A stretch of 64,000 bases of DNA from Dyadobacter chenhuakuii (GTDB taxonomy: Bacteria; Bacteroidota; Bacteroidia; Cytophagales; Spirosomataceae). Both the position numbers and the translations under genes were made by a program. The DNA lies in NCBI RefSeq assembly GCF_023821985.2, contig NZ_CP098805.1, forward strand, positions 186,001 through 250,000. The letters are read 5' to 3'. Positions 43,849 through 52,433 of this stretch are shown in pieces; within the stretch, counting starts at the first letter, position 1; every line of letters starts with the position of its first letter. The notes under the pieces were generated by a model that was not told the origin of the DNA, did no database searches, and was given only the letters and a program-made list of their open reading frames with translations.

Positions 43849-44991
43849 TCATTCAAAGAAATTCATTACGCCGAAACCTTCTTTCAACAGCAACTGATCC
43901 TTTTGAAATAAGCGAAGATCTGACGATGCCATATCTTCTATTAATGTATCCAAAGTATGTTTTGGCTTCCATCCCAATTTTTCCTGTGACTTAGTTGGGT
44001 CGCCAATAAGCAGTTCAACCTCTGTCGGACGGTAATATCTTGGATCTATTTTTAACACCGTTGTACCAAGCTGCAAGTGAGGGCCATTTGCAACGCCAAG
44101 TTCTGACAACCGAGAACTATCCACAGATGCTATTGTACCAATTTCATCAGATTCCGCGCCTGTGAATTGTAGTTCAACACCAAGGAACGCGAATGTCTTC
44201 CTGATAAATTCTCTAACACGGGTAGTAACGCCGGTCGCAATAACAAAATCTTCTGATGTATCCTGCTGAAGTATCAAATACATGGCTTCGACATAGTCTT
44301 TCGCATGTCCCCAATCTCTCTGGGCGTCTATATTTCCCATATACAGGCAATCCTGCAGCCCCAATACAATTTTGGCTGCGGCGCGGGTAATTTTGCGGGT
44401 AACAAACGTTTCGCCTCTTAATGGAGATTCGTGATTAAACAGAATTCCATTAGAAGCAAACATTCCGTAAGCTTCTCTGTAATTCACGGTGATCCAGTAT
44501 GCGTACATTTTTGCAACTGCATAGGGTGATCTTGGATAGAATGGGGTTGTCTCAGACTGAGGGACAGCCTGCACTAAGCCATAAAGTTCGGACGTTGACG
44601 CCTGGTAAATTTTAGTTTTTTTAGTCAAGCCCAAAAGTCTGACAGCTTCTAAGATTCGAAGCGTTCCTATACCATCAGCATTTGCTGTATATTCTGGTAT
44701 TTCAAAACTTACCTGCACGTGGCTCATTGCCGCCAAATTATAAATTTCGTCCGGTTGCACTTCCTGGATTATGCGTGTCAAGTTCATGGAGTCTGTCAAA
44801 TCACCATAATGCAATTTGAATCTAGCGTCAGTGACGTGTGGATCTTCATAAAGGTGATCGATACGATCAGTATTGAAAAGAGAACTCCGTCTCTTAATGC
44901 CATGCACGGTATATCCTTTGCTTAACAAAAGCTCAGTAAGATATGCACCATCCTGTCCGGTTACACCAGTGATCAACGCTATTTTTGACAT
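43849..44991 (-). CDS. gmd: GDP-mannose 4,6-dehydratase
   Basis: A 380-residue enzyme of the GMD family, converting GDP-mannose to GDP-4-keto-6-deoxymannose, the precursor for GDP-L-fucose. Motifs: [19 protein letters not shown] (Rossmann), [59 protein letters not shown] with the catalytic [24 protein letters not shown] and [20 protein letters not shown]. All are diagnostic. It is encoded 56 bp after fcl on the same strand, so both enzymes of the pathway are together. Confidence 0.97.
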   Translation of the reverse strand: MSKIALITGVTGQDGAYLTELLLSKGYTVHGIKRRSSLFNTDRIDHLYEDPHVTDARFKLHYGDLTDSMNLTRIIQEVQPDEIYNLAAMSHVQVSFEIPEYTANADGIGTLRILEAVRLLGLTKKTKIYQASTSELYGLVQAVPQSETTPFYPRSPYAVAKMYAYWITVNYREAYGMFASNGILFNHESPLRGETFVTRKITRAAAKIVLGLQDCLYMGNIDAQRDWGHAKDYVEAMYLILQQDTSEDFVIATGVTTRVREFIRKTFAFLGVELQFTGAESDEIGTIASVDSSRLSELGVANGPHLQLGTTVLKIDPRYYRPTEVELLIGDPTKSQEKLGWKPKHTLDTLIEDMASSDLRLFQKDQLLLKEGFGVMNFFE

Positions 44992-45047
44992 CTTTTTTAA
45001 GTTTAATGACTATTGATTTAATATATTTTAAACAATGAGCATAAGGC

Positions 45048-45992
45048 TCAGTTAACAGCGTACAACTCTTGATTCTGTAAAAAATCATTGTATGCCAGAT
45101 CTATTCCTTCTTTTAGTTGGATTGTGTGTTGCCAACCTAGCCCATGTAGGGTAGATACATCCATCAATTTTCTAGGCGTACCATCAGGTTTCGATGTATC
45201 CCATCTTATTTCTCCTTCATAACCCACAGCTTGTGCAACTAGTGTAGTTAGGTCCTTTATTGAAAGGTCTTGCCCGGTACCAATGTTTACAAATTCTTTG
45301 CCGCTGTAAGTCCGCATCAAAAATAAGCAAGCGTCTGCAAGATCATCGGCAAATAAAAACTCCCTCATAGGCGAACCTGTACCCCACGCTGTCACAAAAG
45401 GTTGGTTTTCTTCTTTCGCTGTATGAAATTTCCGGATTAAAGCCGGTAATACATGCGAATTATTTAAATGATAATTATCACCATAGCCGTACAAATTTGT
45501 AGGCATTACACTAATAAAGTCACAGTTATATTGATCTCGATACGCTTCACATAGTTTTATTCCCGCAATCTTAGCGATTGCATAAGGTTCATTCGTTTCT
45601 TCCAAAACTCCTGTAAGCAGATACTCTTCTTTTAAAGGTTGAGGAGCCATTTTGGGATAAATGCAGGAAGAACCCAAAAACATAAGCTTAATAACATTAT
45701 TCAAATGAGCTTGATGAATGATGTTAGCCTCGATCATTAAGTTTTCATAAATGAAGTCAGCTCTATAGGTGTTGTTCGCCACAATTCCACCAACTTTTGC
45801 CGCTGCCAAAAACACGTAATCAGGCTTCTCTTGGGAGAAAAAATCTGCAACCGCTGCTTGGCTACGCAAATCTAACTCCGAAGAGGTACGGGTTAGAATA
45901 TTCTCAAATCCATTTTTCCGTAATGCTCTCGTAATGGCTGACCCAACCATGCCTCTATGGCCAGCTACATATATTTTAGATAATTTGTCCAT
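45048..45992 (-). CDS. fcl: GDP-L-fucose synthase
   Basis: A 314-residue GDP-L-fucose synthase (also called WcaG), a bifunctional epimerase-reductase making GDP-L-fucose from the Gmd product. Motifs: [57 protein letters not shown] (catalytic YAIAK) and [18 protein letters not shown]. It is the first gene of the main minus-strand EPS operon, with a 534-bp leader region upstream and a probable -7 element at 46456-46463. It makes fucose a likely component of the polymer. Confidence 0.97.
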   Translation of the reverse strand: MDKLSKIYVAGHRGMVGSAITRALRKNGFENILTRTSSELDLRSQAAVADFFSQEKPDYVFLAAAKVGGIVANNTYRADFIYENLMIEANIIHQAHLNNVIKLMFLGSSCIYPKMAPQPLKEEYLLTGVLEETNEPYAIAKIAGIKLCEAYRDQYNCDFISVMPTNLYGYGDNYHLNNSHVLPALIRKFHTAKEENQPFVTAWGTGSPMREFLFADDLADACLFLMRTYSGKEFVNIGTGQDLSIKDLTTLVAQAVGYEGEIRWDTSKPDGTPRKLMDVSTLHGLGWQHTIQLKEGIDLAYNDFLQNQELYAVN

Positions 45993-46455
45993 TCGTTTAC
46001 AGATTCAATAGTTTTCTGATATTCGATTCTTGATGACTCAAAAAGCCTGATAAGTAAAGCCATGATTGAAGTTTCGAGGGTGCACTCACAATGTTGACAG
46101 GTCACTCAATCTGTTTGGCATTTGAAGGTCAGATACTTTTCTGGCTATATATTGATACAATCACTTAATTCCTTTTTTCAAAACCGACGCACGTGAACAA
46201 GCCGACATAGCAAGTTCGACTACTGCCAATGTCATGTCTGAAGAAATAAATGATTATTAGAAATTAGGCTGGATGACATCCGGGGGGCCTCCGGAAAAGA
46301 GTAGCAAGACTCTGCGAATATCGATACCCGCTTAGGTGTAAGAATGTTCTGTTCATATAACGTTGAGAGAATGTGACGATTTTATATCAAATCGATTTGT
46401 ATAATAATACATTTCGTTTTGCTTTTCTGAAAATAATTCAATCTTCAATATGGTG

Positions 46456-46463
46456 CAAATTTA
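46456..46463 (-). promoter_or_regulatory. -7 element TAAATTTG of the presumed fcl-gmd EPS promoter
   Basis: A minus-strand match to TAnnTTTG with an inverted repeat just upstream. It lies 464 bp before the fcl ATG. No exact -33 TTTG was seen. Confidence 0.4.
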
Positions 46464-46466
46464 AAA

Positions 46467-46489
46467 TTGTATTTTGTACTTAAATACAA
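46467..46489. repeat. Inverted repeat TTGTATTT / AAATACAA, candidate operator
   Basis: Perfect 8-bp arms (46467-46474, 46482-46489) around a 7-base spacer. It covers the region where the -33 element of the putative fcl promoter should lie, so a bound protein could block or recruit polymerase. Confidence 0.4.
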
Positions 46490-46526
46490 CTTTAAATTTG
46501 TGTAGTTTAATTTTTAACTATGATCA

Positions 46527-48905
46527 CTAACTCCTTGTGATCATTTTCCTCAATTTTGTTTCAATGGTCTGGATTTTGCTTTCTGGCTCATCGCCATAAT
46601 ATCCATATCCATATCCACCATATCCATATCCGTATCCATATCCACCACCGTATTTAACACCGTTAAAGATTATAGAAAGATTGGTAAATCGTTGGGCTCT
46701 TTGCAAATCGCCAATTCGCTTTAAATGATCCAGCAGAGTGTAATTAAAACGCACCAGATATAATGTGGCATCTACGTATTTCTCAATCAGAGACGAATCT
46801 GTTACAAGACCGAAAGGAGGCGAATCGATCAAAATGTAATCGTACTGCTCACGAAGCTCTTTCAACAGAATCGGAAGTCGGCCGTTACTGATAAGCTCAG
46901 ACGGATTAGGAGGGATCGGACCACTTGTCAGAACATCGAACTTTGGATGAACTCCACTTGGTTGAATGAAGTCCTGCGGCGTTCCCTGGCCAATTAGGCA
47001 ATTGGAGGCCCCAGTTTTATTTGAAACCAGCAGACGCTCGTGAAGGGTAGGTTTTCTTAAATCTAATCCAATCAAGAGAACTCGTTTGTCAGAATAAGCT
47101 AAACTCGCGGCAAGATTTATACTAACGAAGCTTTTACCCTCACCGCCAATGGATGATGTGAACATGATAGTTCTGCAATTTCCATCCCCCAAATATTGCA
47201 AGTTGGTGCGGAGAGCCCTGAATTGTTCTGCAACAGCACTTCGGCTTGTCATTTTAATAATCGCATCCTCGCCAGGTTGATCCTTGGTAGTCTTCATCAG
47301 ACCTATTTCCCCCAGCACAGAAGTTTTTGTTGTGCTTTCTACTTCTTCCCGATTCTGTACTGTATTGTTTAGTAGTAAGAGTAAATTGATGAGCAACAAG
47401 GGAACAAGTATACCCGCCGCAGTAGCACCAGCCCACACAATTAGTCTTTTTGGTTTTATCGGAACAAAAGACGCGATTGGCGCATCAACTAATCTGCTAT
47501 CCGTTACAGTTGCAGCATATCCCAATGCAGTCTCCTCTCTCTTTTGAAGGAGGTAGAGATATAGACCCTCTTTAATACTTTGTTGACGCTTAATGCCAAC
47601 ATACTCACGTTCTTTTTGCGGAATACTACGAAGTCCTGCAGAGAAGCGGGCGTTAACACCCTCTAAACTGCTCTTAGTTACATCCAATCCGCGTTTCAGG
47701 TTCTGAACATTTTCTCTTATAGCTTGCCGGGTATTTGCAATTTGAGTATTAATTGTACCTAGTAGCGGATTGCTTGCCTGAGTTGTCTGAGCATATTTTT
47801 CTCTCTGAATTTGCAAGTCGTTATATCTCGTCAAAAGTGAGACAAGTATAGGATCGTTAATCATATAGGTAGCAGGAGCAGGCGAACCGTCACCAGCATT
47901 TTTTATATAATTATCAACACTTTCTAAAACGCTAATCTTAATATTTACATCATTAAGTTGCGCGTCGTTTTCTTTAATGTTTTGCAGATAAAGATTAGAC
48001 TCAGCACTTATGTCTGTGAGTCCTTGATTTTTTTTATAGGATTCAACATCCTTTTCAACATCTCCTAATTCCCCGGTTATCAGACCTAATCTGCTTTCAA
48101 TAAATTTCAAGGTGTTGCTAGCTTCGCTATTCTTATCATTAAGGGACGATTGTACATATACATCCAATAACTTGTTCAAGACGTCCTTGCCGCGCTGTAT
48201 GGAGGTGTCCTCAAAACTTAGCTCCAGAACGGTACTTTTTTGATTAGGTTTTAATATTTCAAGCCTTTTCAAAAGGATGCCAGTCAGGGTTTTAACATCT
48301 TTGAAGGTAACATCGACATCTTTAAAAGTGGACTCTGCTCCCTTTTGTATTGAGAACAAACCCCACGGATTGCGAAATTTTTGACCGAATTTATATTTGT
48401 TTGTCTCATCATTTATAGAAAACGATTCATTGTCTATAACATGAATTACCAATGGATTTTCATAAGCAAATTCCGAAATCAGCTCAGGCTTTATAATGAT
48501 TGGACTTTGTTTGTATAAATCAATCGTTTTTAGGCCGTCGGTAGTCTCGTAATTAATGTCCAGAGATAATTCCCTGATGGTCTGTTCCATTAATGATTGA
48601 GATTTAAGGATTTCAATCTCATTTTCTACCAATTTGTTTCCACCAAATTGAGCCATTTCCTCTATGATATCATTTCCGCTTCCAGAAATTCCCTTTTGAT
48701 CGTCTTTGATGAGGAGTTTAGCTTTAGCTAAATAGACTGGCTGTGTGATTTGAAGAAAAAAGAATGCTGATATAAGCGCTAGTGCTAAGCAAATCGGGAA
48801 CAAAAACCAATATCTAACATAGCCTCTGATATAGGAATGAAGGTCAAATTTCTTCCCTTGCTCATCAATTTGATCTTGATGGAATTCGCTACTTTGATTA
48901 TTCAT
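46527..48905 (-). CDS. Wzc-like polysaccharide co-polymerase / tyrosine autokinase (BY-kinase)
   Basis: A 792-residue bacterial tyrosine kinase controlling EPS polymerisation and export. The N-terminal Wzz domain has a membrane helix (FPICLALALISAFFFLQI), long coiled-coil periplasmic segments (about 255-450) and a second helix (AGATAAGILVPLLLINLLLLL). The C-terminal kinase has Walker A SSIGGEGKSFVSIN (Lys591), Walker A' LLIGLDLRKPTL and Walker B ILIDSPPFGLVTD. The tail contains a dense Tyr-Gly cluster (GYGYGYGGYGYGYYG), the usual autophosphorylation site. It lies 69 bp after the Wza-like gene and is co-regulated with it and with the phosphatase encoded upstream. Confidence 0.95.
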   Translation of the reverse strand: MNNQSSEFHQDQIDEQGKKFDLHSYIRGYVRYWFLFPICLALALISAFFFLQITQPVYLAKAKLLIKDDQKGISGSGNDIIEEMAQFGGNKLVENEIEILKSQSLMEQTIRELSLDINYETTDGLKTIDLYKQSPIIIKPELISEFAYENPLVIHVIDNESFSINDETNKYKFGQKFRNPWGLFSIQKGAESTFKDVDVTFKDVKTLTGILLKRLEILKPNQKSTVLELSFEDTSIQRGKDVLNKLLDVYVQSSLNDKNSEASNTLKFIESRLGLITGELGDVEKDVESYKKNQGLTDISAESNLYLQNIKENDAQLNDVNIKISVLESVDNYIKNAGDGSPAPATYMINDPILVSLLTRYNDLQIQREKYAQTTQASNPLLGTINTQIANTRQAIRENVQNLKRGLDVTKSSLEGVNARFSAGLRSIPQKEREYVGIKRQQSIKEGLYLYLLQKREETALGYAATVTDSRLVDAPIASFVPIKPKRLIVWAGATAAGILVPLLLINLLLLLNNTVQNREEVESTTKTSVLGEIGLMKTTKDQPGEDAIIKMTSRSAVAEQFRALRTNLQYLGDGNCRTIMFTSSIGGEGKSFVSINLAASLAYSDKRVLLIGLDLRKPTLHERLLVSNKTGASNCLIGQGTPQDFIQPSGVHPKFDVLTSGPIPPNPSELISNGRLPILLKELREQYDYILIDSPPFGLVTDSSLIEKYVDATLYLVRFNYTLLDHLKRIGDLQRAQRFTNLSIIFNGVKYGGGYGYGYGYGGYGYGYYGDEPESKIQTIETKLRKMITRS

Positions 48906-48974
48906 ACTAAGTAAATTAATTCTTTGTTGAGTTTTCTAGTGATAACACGCTTCCGGAATACTGGCAATTGGCGA

Positions 48975-49787
48975 TTATCTTAATCTATAAATAACAAGTG
49001 TTAGTGCGGTTATCACACTGAGGAACAAAGGGGCCAACTGAATTGTCCTATCGGTCGTATTCATACGAGCTTTTATCGGCTCAACATAAATTACATCGTT
49101 CTTATGCAAATTATAAAAAGGGGATTCAAATATATCCCGAGATGTTAAGTCAATTCTCGCATATTGACGCTCACCCATTTCCTCTCGGATGATCATTATA
49201 TTATTGCGTCTCCCATAGATCGTGAGATCACCTGCCAAACTCAGAACCTCTGGTAATGTAATTTTTTCATCAGGAATCACATAAACCGCAGGGCGGTTGA
49301 CCTCTCCCAAAACTGAAACTTTGAAATTTATATTTTTAATGTTGACTGAAGGTTCCTTCAGATAAACCAACAATCTGTTACGGATGGTATCAGCAGCGGC
49401 CTGCATTTTTAATCCTTCTACATGAATTTTGCCCACCAAGGGAAGCTCGATATTACCCTCACTGTCGACAAGATAGCCGAAAGGTTGTCTCGCATTATTA
49501 CTTCCGGTTCCATAGCTGATAGATGTTGTAGAAAACTCATTTGCCGCATTAAATATTGAGTTAGCCTCAGGGCTCAAGCTTCCGACAATAATTGAGAGCA
49601 TGTCACTTGAAGCAATTTTGGGGACGTAATTCTGCTGAATTTTCGACGCTGAGTAGCGCAACGTATCGCCTTGGAAATATACAATCGACTTGGGAGACAC
49701 ACAGGATGTTGTTCCTGCGATCATCGCAATAAAAGCAAAAAGTAAAATGAATGTGATTTGAGAGAATCGCTTAGTGCGTAAGATCAT
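48975..49787 (-). CDS. Wza-like polysaccharide export lipoprotein (SLBB domain)
   Basis: A 270-residue outer-membrane EPS export protein. The signal ends GTTSC, with the following Cys as the lipobox residue. The Poly_export domain contains YVPKIASSDMLSIIVGSL, FGYLVDSEGNIELPLVGKIH and VEGLKMQAAADTIRNRL, and an SLBB-type domain follows (FKVSVLGEVNRPAVYVIPDE, PEVLSLAGDLTIYGRR). A C-terminal hydrophobic helix is typical of Bacteroidota members. A TATATTTG element lies 194 bp upstream. Confidence 0.93.
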   Translation of the reverse strand: MILRTKRFSQITFILLFAFIAMIAGTTSCVSPKSIVYFQGDTLRYSASKIQQNYVPKIASSDMLSIIVGSLSPEANSIFNAANEFSTTSISYGTGSNNARQPFGYLVDSEGNIELPLVGKIHVEGLKMQAAADTIRNRLLVYLKEPSVNIKNINFKVSVLGEVNRPAVYVIPDEKITLPEVLSLAGDLTIYGRRNNIMIIREEMGERQYARIDLTSRDIFESPFYNLHKNDVIYVEPIKARMNTTDRTIQLAPLFLSVITALTLVIYRLR

Positions 49788-49981
49788 GAGTTAACGTGAG
49801 TATATTAAATTACTAAATTAATTTGTTGTTATTCAGCTGATTGTCCTTGGGAAGACAGTCGTTCAAGAATCATAATTGCTACTCTTAATCTCTATTACTT
49901 TATTATACGGGCTTAAAGTACAAATGCGTAGGGAAGGTATTTCTTTCTATTGTGCAAAAAATGCGAAATCAGTATTAATGA

Positions 49982-49989
49982 CAAATATA
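49982..49989 (-). promoter_or_regulatory. -7 element TATATTTG upstream of the Wza-like gene
   Basis: Matches TAnnTTTG and sits in the 223-bp gap between the phosphatase and the export gene, 194 bp before the ATG. The distance suggests a long leader or an additional downstream start. Confidence 0.38.
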
Positions 49990-50010
49990 GAATAAATTCA
50001 ATTGTCATCA

Positions 50011-50748
50011 TTAAATATTTATAAGTTTTTCATTCTGAAAAGGATAATCCGTGACCCAATTGTGTTTGTTGCTCTTCTGAATTAGCTCTAAGTGCTGAAT
50101 TTTGTGAGCATCAGTCCCCAAAAAAGTAACGAGATTGTTTTTCAACAGCCATTCTGCCATCTTCAAAATATTCTCTCCGTAGTAACCAGTTAGTGATAAA
50201 ATGTTCACTTGTAGCTCACAGCCGCCATCTGCCAGTTTCTTGTAAACGGAAGGGTCTGAGTAGAAATAGGTATAGCGCTCCGGGTGAGCTAGAACGGGTT
50301 GATAGCCCTTGCTGATGATGGAGAACAGATTCTCTGATGTATTCATCAGCGGCGTAGAGTAGGGTAACTCTACAAGCAAACGATTCCCGGGAAGTGTCAT
50401 TAAACGTTGCCCCGACGCAAGCATTTCGTTGAAATGCTCATCAATGAAGTATTCGGCAGCGGCATCAATCTGGATTGATAGTCCCGCCTTTTTAGCACCT
50501 TGTCGAACATCTTCCAGTCCTGCCTGAATAATCTCTGGTGTATTGCGGTAGCAGTCCCACATAACATGAGGACTTGTAACGATTTTAGAATAACCAAGAG
50601 ATTGCATTTTAGCAGCCATCGCAACAGCTTCATCAACTGTTTCGACGCCGTCATCAATTCCGGGTATGATATGGGAATGTATGTCTATACCGATATGAGC
50701 TAAACCTACCTCCTTATTTTTCTTTTTGTCGAATAACCAGTTGAGCAT
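50011..50748 (-). CDS. CpsB/CapC-type tyrosine phosphatase (PHP fold)
   Basis: A 245-residue PHP-fold metal-dependent phosphatase that dephosphorylates the tyrosine autokinase and so controls EPS. Metal-binding motifs: GIDIHSHIIPGIDDG, then VTSPHVMWDCYRN, LLVELPYSTP, PVLAHPERYTYF and TFLGTDAHKIQH. The protein is the first gene of this group; a TAAATTTG -7 element lies 83 bp upstream. The pairing of a PHP phosphatase with a Wzc-like kinase is usual in Bacteroidota. Confidence 0.94.
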   Translation of the reverse strand: MLNWLFDKKKNKEVGLAHIGIDIHSHIIPGIDDGVETVDEAVAMAAKMQSLGYSKIVTSPHVMWDCYRNTPEIIQAGLEDVRQGAKKAGLSIQIDAAAEYFIDEHFNEMLASGQRLMTLPGNRLLVELPYSTPLMNTSENLFSIISKGYQPVLAHPERYTYFYSDPSVYKKLADGGCELQVNILSLTGYYGENILKMAEWLLKNNLVTFLGTDAHKIQHLELIQKSNKHNWVTDYPFQNEKLINI

Positions 50749-51112
50749 ATCAATTTCGATCCGTGACTTGGTGCTGTTAAAAGATCAACTAAGCCCGCCG
50801 ATCGGAATTTTTGTTTGTTTGAAATTAGGACAAATTTAAGTTAAAAAAAATGACACTATATAGAATCATAAGCTGAAAAATTTTACGAAATTATAGAAAT
50901 GTAAAATTGTATTATTCTTTTGTACGATTCTTTGTATTACATGTAAGAAATATTTATTCTTTTCCGCGATGCTTAAATGCCTCGATAAGTCGGGGCCATC
51001 AAGCCTCACTTCAGCGTATTCTAACGGCCATAAATACGAGTAGTTTTCCCCCAAAAACTGATTTAGATAAAAAGACCAAACATCACCTGCATCCAAACCA
51101 TTTTACCTTTCT
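50749..51112. other. Divergent intergenic region (phosphatase / DUF1080)
   Basis: About 364 bases with the phosphatase promoter on the minus strand (-7 at 50831-50838) and an unidentified DUF1080 promoter on the plus strand. Two direct copies of TTGTATTA occur at 50907-50914 and 50932-50939. No gene or RNA was seen. Confidence 0.45.
50831..50838 (-). promoter_or_regulatory. -7 element TAAATTTG upstream of the phosphatase gene
   Basis: Matches TAnnTTTG on the minus strand, 83 bp before the ATG at 50748. No good -33 element is visible. Confidence 0.4.
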
Positions 51113-51754
51113 ATGAAAAAAACATTAACAACACTACTTCTAACACTAGCTCTGAGCCTCAGCCTCCAATTATCCGCCTCCGCCCAGGACGGCTGGATCT
51201 CACTTTATAATGGAAAAAATTTTGATGGCTGGAAAATAGGAGCAAATGCTTCCTCTTTCACGATAGTGGATGGCAACATTCAGGTAGCCGGCCCCAGAGC
51301 TCACTTGTTCTACGACGGCCCGGTCAAAAACCATATGTTCAAGAATTTCGAATTCAAAGCAACGGTGATGACTAAACCGGGTGCGAATTCTGGGATTTTT
51401 ATTCATACTTCTTACCAGGAAGATGGCTGGCCTGCTCAGGGTTATGAAGTGCAGGTGAACCAGTCGCATACAGATTACAAGCGTACAGGCAGTTTGTATA
51501 ATGTGGTCGATGTGAAGGAAACATATGTGAAGGATAACGAGTGGTATACGGAATACATCAAGGTGGAGGGCAAGCATATTACCATTAAAATCAATGATAA
51601 GGTGGTTGTGGATTACGAAGAAACTGATGTGGACAAGAGAGAGGGGGATGTGAAAAACAAATTCCTTAAAGCCGGAACATTTGCTTTGCAGGCACATGAT
51701 CCTAAAAGTGTTGTGCTTTATAAGGACATAATGGTGCGTCCATTGACAGAATAA
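51113..51754 (+). CDS. DUF1080 (3-keto-disaccharide hydrolase-like) secreted protein
   Basis: A 213-residue secreted protein with a signal peptide ending SASAQ. The DUF1080 domain (GWISLYNGKNFDGWKIG, NFEFKATVMTKPGANSGIFI, YEVQVNQSH, YKRTGSLYNV, FALQAHDPKS) belongs to the concanavalin-like family of 3-keto-disaccharide hydrolases, which act in some 3-keto-glycoside pathways. Here a role outside EPS is likely, because the gene is on the opposite strand with its own upstream region. The gene ends 25 bp before the next plus-strand gene. The substrate is unknown. Confidence 0.88.
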   Translation: MKKTLTTLLLTLALSLSLQLSASAQDGWISLYNGKNFDGWKIGANASSFTIVDGNIQVAGPRAHLFYDGPVKNHMFKNFEFKATVMTKPGANSGIFIHTSYQEDGWPAQGYEVQVNQSHTDYKRTGSLYNVVDVKETYVKDNEWYTEYIKVEGKHITIKINDKVVVDYEETDVDKREGDVKNKFLKAGTFALQAHDPKSVVLYKDIMVRPLTE

Positions 51755-51779
51755 ATCCTGTAAAATTCCACATTGCAAC

Positions 51780-52247
51780 ATGGAAAATGTTGTCCGTTTT
51801 GAATCAATATTGGATCGCCTCCCTCGAAAGGGAGGCGAATTTTATATGGTCGTACCTGATGAAGTGGCTGTGCTGTTTGTACAGGGGCGCAAGCCTGCCC
51901 GGGTCAGGTGCTTATTGAATGGTCATGTCGATTTTCAATGTGCGATCCGGCCGAAGGGTGGGGGAGGTTTCTACATTAATATAGGAACCCCGCTCAGGCA
52001 ACAGGGGAAATTGGTGCTGGGACAGAAGTTGCATGCGGAGGTCAAGCCGGACGACAGTGAGTTTGGCCGGGATGTGCCGGAAGAATTGCAGGAGCTGCTG
52101 GAAATGGACCAGGAGGGAAAACGGCTCTTTGATGGGTCCCTGCCCAGCCACCAGCGCGCCATCATTTATTATGTTGCAGGCGCGAAATCGGTGCAGGTTC
52201 GTATCGACCGGGCGATAATGATGATCAACCGGTTAAAAGTGAAGTAG
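51780..52247 (+). CDS. DUF1905/YdeI (OmdA)-like protein
   Basis: A 155-residue cytosolic protein with an N-terminal DUF1905 beta domain (VRFESILDRLP to VLGQKLHAEVK) and a C-terminal YdeI/OmdA-like helical motif (EELQELLEMDQEGKRLFDGS, then SHQRAIIYYVAGAKSVQVRI). Family members have been linked to bacteriocin or envelope-stress protection, but their biochemistry is unclear. An unusually perfect hairpin lies inside the first codons (51815-51838). Confidence 0.8.
   Translation: MENVVRFESILDRLPRKGGEFYMVVPDEVAVLFVQGRKPARVRCLLNGHVDFQCAIRPKGGGGFYINIGTPLRQQGKLVLGQKLHAEVKPDDSEFGRDVPEELQELLEMDQEGKRLFDGSLPSHQRAIIYYVAGAKSVQVRIDRAIMMINRLKVK
51815..51845 (+). terminator. Terminator-like hairpin inside the YdeI-like coding start
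   Basis: Perfect 10-bp arms TCGCCTCCCT / AGGGAGGCGA around a CGAA loop (51815-51838), followed by ATTTTAT. It lies 60 bp past the DUF1080 stop and may attenuate read-through, but it also encodes conserved residues DRLPRKGGEF, so it may be coincidental. Confidence 0.35.
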
Positions 52248-52433
52248 CCTTTCCATTTTCTTTGCTGCTGATAATTCGATAACAGCCCCTATCTCACACC
52301 ATGTTTTCATTTTCAGCCGGATATTTTTATATTTGTTCAAATCAAGCGGTTTGCTGACTGGGAAATATTGAAGTCAGCTCTTTTTTTAACGCGTCCGTAG
52401 ACACTTAAACCTATGGACTTTACAAGCTGAATT

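Larger units (their letters stand above)
45993..46526. other. Long leader/intergenic region upstream of fcl
   Basis: About 534 A/T-rich bases between the wzc stop and the fcl start. At its right end lie a -7 candidate (46456-46463) and an 8-bp inverted repeat overlapping the expected -33 zone (46467-46489). If this is the promoter, the transcript has a leader of roughly 450 bases. A G/C-rich imperfect palindrome CCGGGGGGCCTCCGG is around 46280. No small gene or known riboswitch pattern was recognised. Confidence 0.5.

Noticed and set aside
46270..46285. CCGGGGGGCCTCCGG as a terminator or recombination site
   Set aside because: It is a short imperfect palindrome without loop or T-tract and occurs once.
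45993..46526. Enterobacterial JUMPStart/ops element or a known riboswitch in the EPS leader
   Set aside because: No GGCGGTAG-type core and no recognised aptamer pattern were found.
52413..52433. Selenocysteine or read-through explanation for the in-frame TGA before the helicase
   Set aside because: The five codons before the stop do not match a DEAD-box N-terminus strongly and no selenocysteine element was seen; a TTG start is simpler.
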